Assembly (NCBI GenBank): GCA_002491065.1
Contig: DKVF01000081.1
Span: 16,137-47,545 of the forward strand
Length of the DNA: 31,409 nt
Source: Peptococcaceae bacterium UBA7185
GTDB lineage: Bacteria > Bacillota > Peptococcia > Peptococcales > Peptococcaceae
Direction of reading: 5' to 3'
In this document: positions 8,201-16,303 of the stretch, in pieces
Layout of the letters: each line of letters opens with the position of its first letter
Position numbering within the stretch: the first letter of the stretch is position 1
Made by a program: the position numbers and the translations under genes
The notes under the pieces: generated by a model
Told to the model about the DNA's origin: nothing
The model's database searches: none
Seen by the model: the letters and a program-made list of their open reading frames with translations, nothing else

Positions 8201-8532
8201 GCTTTCGTATTATTTAATTGGGCAAGAAATATAAAAGAAAAAAATTTTTTCAAATCGGAACAAGTTTTCCTCTTTGAAAGCCAGCAGCGGTACAGCAGTA
8301 TTTTCTTTTGTCTCATACAGTATTGACGGCTTTCAAAGAGTTTTCAGTTCTGAAAGGCTATTTTTTTCCGCGAAATGCAATTTGTAGAAATGCAAGAAAA
8401 CTACACATTGCAGCGCTGGTCAAAAAAAGATATAATATAAACTATGACATTTTGGTGGCAATACAGATCAGCGGGTACACAATAGATGCAGGCGGTGATG
8501 TGTGTTGCAGCAAACTAGAGGAGGAAAAAATT
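8201..8532 (+). other. Structured 332-bp region upstream of lepA
   Basis: No gene seen. It holds a 13-bp perfect inverted repeat (8270-8282 with 8328-8340, CTCTTTGAAAGCC/GGCTTTCAAAGAG) with a 45-nt loop, followed by a small TTTCA-GTTC-TGAAA hairpin and a run of seven T at 8361-8367. This could end transcription from the permease gene, although the loop is unusually long. A second 12-bp repeat with one mismatch (8376-8387 with 8401-8412) overlaps the lepA -35 region. No known riboswitch class was recognised. Confidence 0.45.
8408..8436 (+). promoter_or_regulatory. Probable lepA promoter
   Basis: TTGCAG (8408-8413), a 17-bp spacer and a perfect TATAAT (8431-8436), about 97 bp before the lepA start. 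The -35 is a poor match. Confidence 0.5.
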
Positions 8533-10329
8533 ATGCAGGAGCGAATTCGTAATTTTTGTATTATAGCGCATATCGATCATGGAAAATCTACCTTGGCTGA
8601 CCGGATTTTGGAATACACGGGTGCCCTTACCAAACGGGAGATGGTAGATCAGGTGCTTGATAATATGGAGTTGGAACGGGAACGGGGTATTACGATTAAG
8701 CTGCAGACAGTTCGGCTCAATTATAAGGCGGATGATGGCAAGGACTATATTATTAATTTGATAGATACGCCGGGTCATGTGGACTTCACCTACGAAGTAT
8801 CCCGCAGCTTAGCTGCTTGCGAAGGTGCAATATTAGTGGTAGATGCTGCGCAAGGTATTGAAGCGCAGACCTTGGCCAATGTGTATCTGGCCTTAGAGAA
8901 TGATTTGGAAATTATTCCTGTCATCAACAAAATAGATTTACCCAGTGCAGAGCCAGAACGGGTGCGGCAGGAAATTGAAGATGTGATTGGCCTAGATGCC
9001 AGCGAGGCGATTTTGTGTTCAGCCAAAGAAGGGATTGGTATTAAAGAAATTCTGGAAGCCATTGTGCAAAAGGTACCCGCACCGCAAGGGGATGAGAAAA
9101 AATCTTTGCAGGCTTTAATCTTTGATTCTCTTTACGACTCCTATCGCGGTGCGTTGTCCCATGTACGCGTGGTGGAAGGTACTTTGCGCAGTGATATGAA
9201 AATTCGTATGATGGCCAACGGCAAAGAATTTGATGTGACAGAAGTGGGTGTATTTACGCCTTCTATGAAACAGGTGTCCCAGTTACTGCCCGGCGAAGTT
9301 GGGTATGTGGCGGCCAGCATTAAAAACGTAACAGATACAGAGGTGGGCGATACCATTACGGATGCTGATGCGCCGGCAGCGGAGCCGCTGTCAGGTTATC
9401 GGAAGGCTGTGCCTATGGTTTATTGTGGATTGTATCCGGTGGAAAACAATCAATATACAGAATTGCGGGATGCGTTGGAAAAACTGCGCTTGAATGATGC
9501 CTCGCTTATCTTTGAACCAGAAACATCTTCTGCATTGGGGTTTGGATTCCGCTGCGGTTTCTTGGGACTTTTGCATATGGAAATTATTCAGGAGCGGTTG
9601 GAGAGAGAGTACGATTTAGATTTGATTACGACAGCGCCTAGTGTTATTTATCAGATTACAAAAACCGACGGTACTGTTATTCAGATAGATAATCCGGCGC
9701 AAATGCCAGACCCATCCAGTATTCAAATGATAGAAGAGCCATATGTAGCAGCTTCTATTATGGTACCTACTGATTTTGTAGGTGCAGTGATGAAAATTGC
9801 CCAGGACAAGCGGGGAACCTTTGTGAATATGGAGTATATGACGGAGACTCGTGTCAATATTAAATATGAGCTGCCCCTCAGTGAAATTGTATATGACTTT
9901 TTTGACCAATTAAAAACTCAGACGAAAGGCTATGCTTCTCTGGATTATGAAATGATTGGTTATCGGGAATCCAAATTAGTAAAGCTGGATGTATTGGTAA
10001 ACGGGGAATTGGTAGATGCTCTTTCCTGTATTGTGCATAAAGATAAAGCATATAATCAAGGGCGCACCTTAGTGGGCAAGCTGCGGGGGATTATTCCGCG
10101 GCAGATGTTTGAAGTGCCAATTCAGGCCGCCATCGGCAATAAAATTATTGCCCGTGAAACAGTAAAAGCCTTGCGCAAAAGCGTGTTGGATAAATGCTAC
10201 GGCGGTGATATTTCACGTAAACGCAAGCTTTTGGAAAAGCAAAAGGAAGGGAAAAAGCGGATGAAGCAGGTAGGACGCGTAGAGATCCCGCAGGAGGCAT
10301 TCATGGCTGTGCTGAAATTAGATGATTGA
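8533..10329 (+). CDS. lepA: Elongation factor 4 (LepA), ribosome back-translocating GTPase
   Basis: Translational GTPase of 598 aa, the normal LepA length, acting on the ribosome when elongation stalls or during initiation and assembly. GTPase motifs are complete: G1 AHIDHGKST (residues 12-20), G2 RGITI, G3 DTPGH, G4 NKID, and SAKEGIG near G5. Domain II, the EF-G-like domains and the LepA-specific C-terminal domain (ending RKRKLLEKQKEGKKRMK and IPQEAFMAVL) follow. The start is ATG 8533, with AGAGGAGG at 8517-8524 (8-nt spacing). The reading frame stays open 225 nt upstream to 8308, but that stretch covers the promoter and hairpins and is not coding. hemN or grpE, often near lepA, are not adjacent here. 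Confidence 0.96.
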   Translation: MQERIRNFCIIAHIDHGKSTLADRILEYTGALTKREMVDQVLDNMELERERGITIKLQTVRLNYKADDGKDYIINLIDTPGHVDFTYEVSRSLAACEGAILVVDAAQGIEAQTLANVYLALENDLEIIPVINKIDLPSAEPERVRQEIEDVIGLDASEAILCSAKEGIGIKEILEAIVQKVPAPQGDEKKSLQALIFDSLYDSYRGALSHVRVVEGTLRSDMKIRMMANGKEFDVTEVGVFTPSMKQVSQLLPGEVGYVAASIKNVTDTEVGDTITDADAPAAEPLSGYRKAVPMVYCGLYPVENNQYTELRDALEKLRLNDASLIFEPETSSALGFGFRCGFLGLLHMEIIQERLEREYDLDLITTAPSVIYQITKTDGTVIQIDNPAQMPDPSSIQMIEEPYVAASIMVPTDFVGAVMKIAQDKRGTFVNMEYMTETRVNIKYELPLSEIVYDFFDQLKTQTKGYASLDYEMIGYRESKLVKLDVLVNGELVDALSCIVHKDKAYNQGRTLVGKLRGIIPRQMFEVPIQAAIGNKIIARETVKALRKSVLDKCYGGDISRKRKLLEKQKEGKKRMKQVGRVEIPQEAFMAVLKLDD

Positions 10330-10410
10330 TCCCATGAAAATTGGTTGTTGAAAATCTCAAGTAAGCAAGCGCAAAAACAAATCTATTGTAATAGAAGTAC
10401 AAATTTCTAA

Positions 10411-10460
10411 AAACAGTTGCAGGATGGAGGATTTTTACTCCATTTTGTAGCTGTTTTTTA
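10411..10460 (+). terminator. Terminator of lepA
   Basis: A 19-bp stem with several G-T pairs (10411-10429 with 10438-10456), an 8-nt loop and a T tract. Confidence 0.8.
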
Positions 10461-10537
10461 TTATACAAGAGCGAATATAAATGGGAGGATAATACATTAT
10501 ACTTGCTTAAAAACGGGCAAAGTAAGGCAAAAAGATA

Positions 10538-10565
10538 TTGTCAATTTAATTAGATTTGTTATAAT
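10538..10565 (+). promoter_or_regulatory. Promoter of the diaminopimelate dehydrogenase gene
   Basis: TTGTCA (10538-10543), a 16-bp spacer, TATAAT (10560-10565) and an extended -10 TG at 10557-10558. The 5' leader would be about 130 nt. Confidence 0.65.
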
Positions 10566-10702
10566 AAAGAAATCAGAAAAGCACAATGCGGCGTGTATTT
10601 GCAGGAAAAGCGGATAGATGTTGATTTGAATTTTTGCAAGGACAGTTATCATGTTGAGAGCGCACATTGAATCTGTAAACTTGAATTAAGGTGGAGGAAT
10701 GA

Positions 10703-11695
10703 ATGAGCATGGAAAAAATAAGAGTTGGCATTACAGGTTATGGAAATTTGGGAAAAGGCGTAGAATATGCATTGGAAAATGTGGATGATATGGAATTGGT
10801 AGGGGTGTTTTCACGACGCAGTCCGGATCAGGTACATGTAAGGACAGGAGTTTCTGTTTATTCAATGCAGCAGGCAGAACAGATGAAAGAGCAAATTGAT
10901 GTCATGATTGTCTGCGGCGGCAGTGCCAATGATTTGCCTGTGCAGACAGCGCAGTTGGCAGCACATTTCAATCTTGTTGACAGCTTTGACACGCACGCAA
11001 AAATACCTGAACATTTTGCCAATGTCGATGAAATCAGTACAAAAAGTGGAAAAGTCAGCATTATTTCTGCTGGATGGGATCCGGGGATGTTTTCCCTAAA
11101 CCGTTTGTATTCCCAGGCAATCTTACCGAACGGCTCAGATTATACCTTTTGGGGGCCGGGTGTCAGCCAGGGACATTCTGATGCAGTGAGAAGAATTGCA
11201 GGAGTCTTGAATGCAAAACAATATACCATTCCATCTGAGGAAGCGCTGAATCGTGTAAGAAATGGTGAGCAGCCCCAACTTACTGTGCGGGAGAAGCATA
11301 CAAGGGACTGTTATGTGGTTGCTGAGGAAGGTGCGGATTTGGAGCGTATTGCACATGAAATCAAATCAATGCCCAATTATTTTGCAGAGTATGACACGAC
11401 GGTTCATTTTATCAGCAAAGAGGAATTTGAAGCGAACCATATGGGAATTTCTCACGGCGGGTTTGTTTTCCGAAGCGGTACCACAGGAGAAAATCAAAAG
11501 CATAAGCATATCATAGAATACAGTCTGACCTTGGATTCTAATCCTGAATTTACCGCAGGGGTTCTGGTCGCTTGCGCAAGAGCTGCGTACAGAATGAATA
11601 AAGAAGGAATGCGCGGTTGTAAGACGTTGTTTGATATTGCGCCTGCATATCTGCATCCGCAGACTGCAGAAGAGCTCAGAAAAATGCTTTTATAA
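10703..11695 (+). CDS. ddh: meso-Diaminopimelate D-dehydrogenase
   Basis: NADPH-dependent enzyme (EC 1.4.1.16), 330 aa, converting tetrahydrodipicolinate plus ammonia to meso-diaminopimelate in one step. It feeds lysine and peptidoglycan synthesis and bypasses the succinylase or acetylase branches. The N-terminal Rossmann motif is VGITGYGNLGKG. Family signatures are VCGGSANDLP, NLVDSFDTHAKIP, SAGWDPGMFSLNR, FWGPGVSQGHSDAVRRI and the substrate region HKHIIEYSLTLDSNPEFTAGVL. A GGTGGAGG site at 10691-10697 precedes ATG 10703; an internal ATG at 10709 is also reachable. The gene has its own promoter and terminator. Its presence suggests meso-DAP-type peptidoglycan, consistent with an anaerobic Bacillota host. 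Confidence 0.94.
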   Translation: MSMEKIRVGITGYGNLGKGVEYALENVDDMELVGVFSRRSPDQVHVRTGVSVYSMQQAEQMKEQIDVMIVCGGSANDLPVQTAQLAAHFNLVDSFDTHAKIPEHFANVDEISTKSGKVSIISAGWDPGMFSLNRLYSQAILPNGSDYTFWGPGVSQGHSDAVRRIAGVLNAKQYTIPSEEALNRVRNGEQPQLTVREKHTRDCYVVAEEGADLERIAHEIKSMPNYFAEYDTTVHFISKEEFEANHMGISHGGFVFRSGTTGENQKHKHIIEYSLTLDSNPEFTAGVLVACARAAYRMNKEGMRGCKTLFDIAPAYLHPQTAEELRKMLL

Positions 11696-11755
11696 TCGAG
11701 CAGAAAGATATTGAGAACAGAAGGCTTTCTTTGAGAAACAAATTTATACGATAAT

Positions 11756-11795
11756 GCCCTTGGCTGTGAGTTCGCATATAGCCAAGGGCGTTTTT
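11756..11795 (+). terminator. Terminator of ddh
   Basis: A perfect 10-bp stem (11756-11765 with 11780-11789, GCCCTTGGCT/AGCCAAGGGC) followed by TTTTT at 11791-11795. Confidence 0.85.
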
Positions 11796-11829
11796 ACTGT
11801 TGTAAAATTGTAAGCTATAAATGAGTGTT

Positions 11830-12339
11830 TCAAATTTCAAAGGCGGGGTCGTATTCTACGATTCCGACGAGCGGTTGAGCTGTTGGATTCAGCTTAATGG
11901 CCATAAAACTATCGTCTGGAACTTCAAATGGCGCCTGGATGCCATATAAACTTGCAGGTTGATATCCTGCTTTGGGATAATAGTGGGGATGGCCGAGAAC
12001 GATTGCATATTGGTAGCCCAGTTTTCGCGCGATACGGTGTCCCTCCGCAATCAATGCCTGCCCGATGCCCTGACGTTGATAGGAGGGCAGAATGGATAAT
12101 GGCGCAAGCGCAAGGGCAATTTCTTTGCCTACGGTTACTTTGGTAAAAAGAATATGTCCGACAATTTTTTCGTCGCAGATGGCAACTAGAGATAATTGTG
12201 GGATAAAGGCATTACTGTTTCGCAAAGCGGCAACAAGGTCCTGTTCGGTTCCGTCGCTTTGTTCTGCCGTGGCAAAGGCTGTTTTCACAACCTGGTACAC
12301 GGAATCGTAGTCATGAGGTTGTTCTTGTCTGATAATCAA
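11830..12339 (-). CDS. GNAT N-acetyltransferase (YhbS-like)
   Basis: Predicted acetyl-CoA-dependent acyltransferase of 169 aa. The fold is recognisable from an N-terminal IIRQEQPHDYDSVYQVV strand-helix, VGHILFTKVTV, and motif A ALAPLSILPSYQRQGIGQALI, where Q-R-Q-G-I-G binds the pyrophosphate of acetyl-CoA. The motif-B region, IVLGHPHYYPKAGYQPA, is typical of YhbS-type proteins. The start is TTG at 12339-12337, supported by AAAGGAG 7 nt upstream. It lies 13 nt downstream of a second GNAT gene, so the two are probably co-transcribed. Substrate (small molecule or protein amine) is unknown. Confidence 0.82.
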   Translation of the reverse strand: MIIRQEQPHDYDSVYQVVKTAFATAEQSDGTEQDLVAALRNSNAFIPQLSLVAICDEKIVGHILFTKVTVGKEIALALAPLSILPSYQRQGIGQALIAEGHRIARKLGYQYAIVLGHPHYYPKAGYQPASLYGIQAPFEVPDDSFMAIKLNPTAQPLVGIVEYDPAFEI

Positions 12340-12352
12340 GGTAATGCTCCTT

Positions 12353-13159
12353 TCAAGAATTCCATATTTCTATGGCTGTGTAGGTATGACTGTAATGGTA
12401 GCCCAGTTTCTCAGCCAACGCCAGAGAAGCTTGGGTATGGGCATCCCAACTAGGATATAAATCTCGGTTTAAACATTCCAGGATTAGCTTAGCGCCGCAA
12501 ATTGTGGCCAGTCCTTTTTGTCTGTACGGTTCTTTGGTATCAATCTCAATTTCTATTCCGTCCAGGTATCTGGCGTAGGAAGAAGCTCCAGATACAAGAA
12601 GGTTGTCTTTGCAGATGACTGCGCCTATTCCGAGGGTCTGGTAGGTTGTATAGTCAGGAAATTGCGCGACAAGATCAGCACTCCATGGCTCAGCTTTGCA
12701 TTTGTGATAAAGGGATTCTTCCATCATGGAGAGTGTGTAGCCTTGAGGCAAGGTTTTGATGATGCGTTCTAAGGCTTCTTTGTTGAAAGCATCTTTTTCC
12801 TTCTTTGTTGCATAACGGGAAATGATGTTGGCTTTCTTTCCATAGACTTGCATGAGCATCTCTTGCCATGATTTTGTTTGCGGCACCAGAATTCTATAAT
12901 TTGGCGCGAAACCATTTGGCGTATAAGCAGCCAGTTCCGCATTTGTTTCTCCTGCAAAGAAGGAAAAGTCTCCTAGAACGGCCATTGCTGCGGTTGGTTG
13001 TATCAGATCATCTGTGTAGATTTTTCCCATAACACCCTGCAGACAAGCCCAGATAAGAGTTTCCTCCCAATTGACAAATAAGGGGGCAACAATGTTGGTA
13101 TTAATGACTTGGTATGGTATAGGAAATCGCCTCCTTGCACTGCTTACATAAAATTTCAT
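12353..13159 (-). CDS. GNAT acetyltransferase (GNAT_acetyltran family)
   Basis: 268-aa protein of the two-domain family typified by an N-terminal LFVNWEETLIWACLQGVMGKIY...GDFSFFAG region and a C-terminal GNAT core, here GIGAVICKDNLLVSGASSYARYLDGIEIEIDTKEPYRQKGLATICGAKLI in several short blocks; Y-R-Q-K-G-L-A is the acetyl-CoA loop. The start is uncertain. ATG 13159 has no clear ribosome-binding site, while a strong AAGGAGGCG (13136-13128) lies inside the frame. The only nearby in-frame codon at suitable spacing is ATA (13120-13118, residue 14), so a non-standard start or an unused site is possible. It is the first gene of a two-GNAT unit. Confidence 0.78.
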   Translation of the reverse strand: MKFYVSSARRRFPIPYQVINTNIVAPLFVNWEETLIWACLQGVMGKIYTDDLIQPTAAMAVLGDFSFFAGETNAELAAYTPNGFAPNYRILVPQTKSWQEMLMQVYGKKANIISRYATKKEKDAFNKEALERIIKTLPQGYTLSMMEESLYHKCKAEPWSADLVAQFPDYTTYQTLGIGAVICKDNLLVSGASSYARYLDGIEIEIDTKEPYRQKGLATICGAKLILECLNRDLYPSWDAHTQASLALAEKLGYHYSHTYTAIEIWNS

Positions 13160-13316
13160 TGGCTTTGTAATGATTGGTTATTAAAAGTTAAACATATTTA
13201 GGACTTAAAAGCAAGTAAAATATGGGGGTTTCGTTTGTTTGCGGCAAAATTGTGACGGGTTAAGGTTAAGTTTTTTCCATACTTTAAAGGCATGTTTATG
13301 GATGAAGAATAGGTAT

Positions 13317-13345
13317 TAGACATTGAAAATAGGTTGGGATACAAT
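13317..13345 (+). promoter_or_regulatory. Promoter of the CMD-family gene
   Basis: TAGACA (13317-13322), a 17-bp spacer and TACAAT (13340-13345), each five of six to consensus. It lies in a 243-bp divergent region; no equally good promoter was found for the reverse-strand GNAT pair. Confidence 0.55.
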
Positions 13346-13402
13346 AATACTGAATGAAGAAAATATTGATCGACAATCCAAAATTTGAAAGGAAAGATGG
13401 AA

Positions 13403-14089
13403 ATGAATTTATACAAAACAGATTCAGAGTTTATGGAACGCTTTGAGCAGTTTGCATTTGATGAGGTAGTACATGAGGAAGGACAGCAGCTTCCAGAACA
13501 TACCCGTTATTTGGCGATTTTGGCGACATTGATTGGTTGCGGCGGTTTGGACGCTTACAAAGAAATGCTTCCAAACGCATTAACGTACGGCGTTACACCA
13601 ATAGAGGTGAAAGAGATTGTGTACCAGGCGACGGATTATTTGGGCTACGGCAGGATTCTGTCTTTCTTGTATGCGACAAACGATGTTTTGTCAGAGCAGG
13701 GTGTGGAGCTGCCTTTAGAAGGACAGGCAACCACTAACCTTGACAATCGCTTGGAGAAGGGAATAGAAGTGCAGGCGGAAATTTTTGGAGCGCATATGAG
13801 AGAGGCGTGGAAAGCAGGACATATCAATCGCTGGCTTGCGGCCAATTGCTTTGGTGATTATTATACACGCAAAGGGTTGGACCTTGCGCAGCGCGAATTG
13901 ATTACATTTTGCTTTTTGATGGCGCAGGGCGGTTGTGAACCGCAGTTGATTGCGCATGCCAAAGGCAATATGAATATGGGAAATGATAGAGCGTTTCTGG
14001 AAAAGGTCGTTTCACAGTGTCTGCCATACATCGGGTACCCTCGCAGTCTGAATGCGCTTACCTGTATCCAGAAAGCAGCAGAGGAATAA
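13403..14089 (+). CDS. Carboxymuconolactone decarboxylase-like protein, two CMD domains
   Basis: 228-aa alpha-helical protein with two tandem CMD/AhpD-like units. The first covers about residues 20-105 (PEHTRYLAILATLIGCGGLDAYKEML, with GVTPIEVKEIVYQATDYLGYGRI); the second about 125-225 (LAANCFGDYYTRKGLDLAQRELITFCFLMAQGGCEPQLIAHA). The CxxC redox pair of AhpD is absent, so a peroxidase-reductase role is unlikely; the domain also serves decarboxylases and unknown oxidoreductases. AAGGAAAG at 13388-13396 fits ATG 13403; the in-frame ATG 13397 and TTG 13385 are too close to it or precede it. It is monocistronic with its own terminator. Function is not predictable beyond the fold. Confidence 0.8.
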   Translation: MNLYKTDSEFMERFEQFAFDEVVHEEGQQLPEHTRYLAILATLIGCGGLDAYKEMLPNALTYGVTPIEVKEIVYQATDYLGYGRILSFLYATNDVLSEQGVELPLEGQATTNLDNRLEKGIEVQAEIFGAHMREAWKAGHINRWLAANCFGDYYTRKGLDLAQRELITFCFLMAQGGCEPQLIAHAKGNMNMGNDRAFLEKVVSQCLPYIGYPRSLNALTCIQKAAEE

Positions 14090-14176
14090 GAGCGAAAAAT
14101 TATCACAAAAGATACACGATTCTATGTAAGGCTGGCGATTCTTCTTCAGATATGCATAATTTGATTAGAAAAGGTG

Positions 14177-14209
14177 AGATGACTCCGCGATTCACAGGGT
14201 CATCTTTTT
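14177..14209 (+). terminator. Terminator after the CMD-family gene
   Basis: A 9-bp stem with one G-T pair (14177-14185 with 14197-14205), followed by a run of five T. Confidence 0.75.
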
Positions 14210-14247
14210 CTATAGTCGATTTATAGTTTCTTTAGATGATTTTTTTC

Positions 14248-14276
14248 TTGCGTCTGTGGCAGGAATCTGCTATGAT
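14248..14276 (+). promoter_or_regulatory. Promoter of the dus gene
   Basis: TTGCGT (14248-14253), a 17-bp spacer and TATGAT (14271-14276) with an extended -10 TG at 14268-14269. The leader is short, about 20 nt. Confidence 0.55.
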
Positions 14277-14303
14277 GGGAAAAATAAAAACGGGAGCAAG
14301 AAA

Positions 14304-15272
14304 ATGAACAAAATCAGAGAAATTTTGCAGGAAAATCCGGTTGTAGCGGCGCCTATGGCTGGAGTCAGCGATCGCCCTTCGCGGCTGATTGCCAGAGAAT
14401 ATGGTTGTGGTTTGGTATATACGGAAATGATTAGCGCAAAGGCGCTGACCTATCGCAATCAAAAAACGTATCTTCTTATGAATATGAAAGGTGAACAACA
14501 GCCTGTGAGTATGCAGATCTTTGGCTCGGAGCCAGATGTGATGGCAGAGGGAGCCAGGATTATGCAGGCATATGGGGCGCAGATCATTGACATTAATATG
14601 GGCTGTCCGGTGCCTAAAGTGGTGAATAACGGCGAGGGCTCTGCTTTAATGCGCAACCCAGAATTGGCAGCGGAGATTGTGTCCGCTATGGTAAAGGCGG
14701 TTGATGTACCAGTGACGGTGAAATTCCGCAAGGGTTGGGACGACGCTTCTGTGAATGCTGTAGAATTTGCCCGTCGGATGGAAGCGGCGGGCGCCAGCGC
14801 GATTGCGGTGCACGGTCGCACGCGTATGCAGTATTATAGTGGAAAAGCAGATTGGAATATCATTGGTCAGGTAAAAGAGGCTGTTACGGTACCAGTGATT
14901 GGCAACGGTGACATTTTTGCACCGGAGGATGGCAAGGCAATGCTGGAACAGACAAACTGTGATGGTATTATGTTGGGGCGCGGCGCGCTGGGACGCCCGT
15001 GGTTGTATCGGCAAATGATAGAGTATTTGCGCACTGGCGGCTATGAGGAGGAGCCGACATTGGAGCAGCGTCGACAGGTGATAACCCATCATGCCCAGTT
15101 GATTTGCGAGGAAAAGGGTGAGCGGGTTGCAATGAAGGAAATGCGTAAGCACATTGCTTGGTACTATAAAGGTTTGCCCGGAGCCGCCCGTATGCGGGAT
15201 GCTATTAATACGGTTGCTACAATGGAGGATTTAGAGCACTTATTAGAAATTAGTTTAGATGGGCGGATATAA
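14304..15272 (+). CDS. tRNA-dihydrouridine synthase (DusB type)
   Basis: FMN- and NADPH-dependent enzyme of 322 aa that reduces uridines in the tRNA D-loop. The TIM barrel starts at VVAAPMAGVSDRPSR, and DINMGCPVPKVVNNGEGSALMRNP contains catalytic Cys101. FMN- and RNA-binding segments VTVKFRKGWDD, IAVHGRTRMQYYSGKADW, VIGNGDIFAP and GIMLGRGALGRPWLY follow. The C-terminal helical domain with MRKHIAWYYKGLPGAARMRD is DusB-like. The start is ATG 14304, preceded by GGGAG 7 nt upstream; the frame is open further upstream but covers the promoter. It has its own promoter and lies upstream of codY. Assignment to DusB rather than another bacterial Dus is by motif pattern only. Confidence 0.92.
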   Translation: MNKIREILQENPVVAAPMAGVSDRPSRLIAREYGCGLVYTEMISAKALTYRNQKTYLLMNMKGEQQPVSMQIFGSEPDVMAEGARIMQAYGAQIIDINMGCPVPKVVNNGEGSALMRNPELAAEIVSAMVKAVDVPVTVKFRKGWDDASVNAVEFARRMEAAGASAIAVHGRTRMQYYSGKADWNIIGQVKEAVTVPVIGNGDIFAPEDGKAMLEQTNCDGIMLGRGALGRPWLYRQMIEYLRTGGYEEEPTLEQRRQVITHHAQLICEEKGERVAMKEMRKHIAWYYKGLPGAARMRDAINTVATMEDLEHLLEISLDGRI

Positions 15273-15368
15273 TTTCCTGAATAAAATTTTGCCTTCTATG
15301 AATATTATGTAAATCAATGGTAATAATACTATTATCTTGGAAATGTGATTGATTAGGAGGAAGAAAAA

Positions 15369-16100
15369 ATGGAAATGGAAAAAGTATTGGAAAAAAACAG
15401 AACGATGCATCATCTAATGCAGAAAGCTACGGTTGATGCGCTGGACTTCCAGCATGCGACAGAAGAATTGCGCAGTGTATTACAATGCAGTGTGTATATT
15501 ATGAATCAAAGTGGTGAATTACTGGGTTTTAGTGATACAGAAACCATGCAGATTTTTAGCCGGAAGGAATTGGAGGATAAGCAGTGCTGCAAGGATAATC
15601 AGGAATGGATTTTTTCGATCCGCCAACCGATGTACAACCAGTGGCACAATGGAAATTGTTTGGCGCTTTTACCTATTGTGAATCAGTCGGAGCAGCTAGG
15701 TATGTTGATTTGCGGCAGGGAGCAGGAAGAATTTTCTGTGGAAGGACAATTGCTTGCAGAATATGCCGCAACTTTGGCGGCGGTGATGATGATTCGTGCA
15801 GCCAGCCGTAAAGCAGAAACGGAAGCGCGCAAGAAAAATGTTGTGCAATTGGCCTTGGAAGTGCTATCCTATTCCGAATTAGAGGCAGTAAAATATATTT
15901 TTAATGAAATTGACGGCAGCGAGGGCTTTTTGGTGGCCAGTAAATTGGCTGAGGAATACAAATTGACTCGTTCGGTGATTGTGAATGCCTTGCGCAAACT
16001 AGAAAGCGCAGGTGTTATCGACGCACGTTCATTGGGTATGAAAGGTACGTACATTAAAATACTGAACGATTATCTGTATGAAGAGTTGGCTGCAATATAA
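15369..16100 (+). CDS. codY: GTP-sensing pleiotropic transcriptional repressor CodY
   Basis: Global regulator of nutrient-limitation genes in Bacillota; it binds branched-chain amino acids and GTP and represses starvation, transport and virulence genes. It is 243 aa, a little shorter than the ~259-aa Bacillus protein. The N-terminal GAF ligand domain covers about residues 5-150. The C-terminal winged helix-turn-helix is GFLVASKLAEEYKLTRSVIV (187-206), followed by NALRKLESAGVIDARSLGMK (207-226), nearly the invariant CodY signature. AGGAGG at 15355-15360 is 8 nt before the ATG. It is placed after dus rather than with hslUV/xerC as in Bacillus. No clear CodY box (AATTTTCWGAAAATT) was found upstream of genes in this window. 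Confidence 0.92.
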   Translation: MEMEKVLEKNRTMHHLMQKATVDALDFQHATEELRSVLQCSVYIMNQSGELLGFSDTETMQIFSRKELEDKQCCKDNQEWIFSIRQPMYNQWHNGNCLALLPIVNQSEQLGMLICGREQEEFSVEGQLLAEYAATLAAVMMIRAASRKAETEARKKNVVQLALEVLSYSELEAVKYIFNEIDGSEGFLVASKLAEEYKLTRSVIVNALRKLESAGVIDARSLGMKGTYIKILNDYLYEELAAI

Positions 16101-16115
16101 TAGGGAAAGAGGATG

Positions 16116-16151
16116 GGCTATGCATCAAATATCTGGTGCATAGCTTATTTT
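16116..16151 (+). terminator. Probable codY terminator
   Basis: A perfect 8-bp stem GCTATGCA/TGCATAGC (16117-16124 with 16137-16144), extended by wobble pairs, followed by a TTATTTT tract. Confidence 0.6.
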
Positions 16152-16217
16152 GCGTTCAAAATGTAATGCAAAAGAGCAGGTAACAGCAATATGAAGCCAG
16201 AAAATTATAAAATTATC

Positions 16218-16294
16218 AGGTACCTTAATTTTATTGTTGACAAGATAAGTAGGTACCTTTATAATATAAAAAAGAAAGGTACCTACTTATCTTG
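16218..16294 (+). promoter_or_regulatory. Operator array with three AGGTACCT palindromes over a consensus promoter
   Basis: A perfect 20-bp inverted repeat (16241-16260 with 16275-16294) surrounds a 14-bp centre. Each arm contains the 8-bp palindrome AGGTACCT (16251-16258, 16277-16284), and a third copy lies at 16218-16225. The consensus promoter is inside the array: one site fills the -35/-10 spacer and another is at about +6 to +13. Transcription would begin within the centre (about 16272), so the left arm is not transcribed and the repeat cannot act as an RNA hairpin; a DNA operator is the simplest reading. The likely ligands are the MarR- or DtxR-type regulators encoded by this operon (inference). 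Confidence 0.75.
16237..16265 (+). promoter_or_regulatory. Consensus sigma-A promoter of the MarR/DtxR operon
   Basis: Exact TTGACA (16237-16242), a 17-bp spacer and exact TATAAT (16260-16265). A promoter this strong normally needs a repressor, which agrees with the overlapping operator palindromes. Confidence 0.85.
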
Positions 16295-16303
16295 AAGGGA
16301 GAA

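Larger units (their letters stand above)
10330..10702 (+). other. lepA-ddh intergenic region
   Basis: 373 bp without a convincing gene. It contains the lepA terminator (10411-10460) and the ddh promoter (10538-10565). A 66-codon open frame at 10417-10617 starts inside the terminator stem, has no ribosome-binding site and is rejected. Confidence 0.6.

Noticed and set aside
8308..8532. N-terminal extension of LepA (75 extra residues)
   Set aside because: The stretch is simply open; it contains the lepA promoter and hairpins, and a strong ribosome-binding site marks ATG 8533, giving the normal 598-aa protein.
10417..10617. 66-codon forward open frame after lepA
   Set aside because: It begins inside the lepA terminator, has no ribosome-binding site, spans the ddh promoter and has no protein-like features.
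16241..16294. Reading the 20-bp inverted repeat as a terminator
   Set aside because: There is no T tract after it, and the promoter -10 and start point lie inside it, so it cannot be transcribed as a hairpin.
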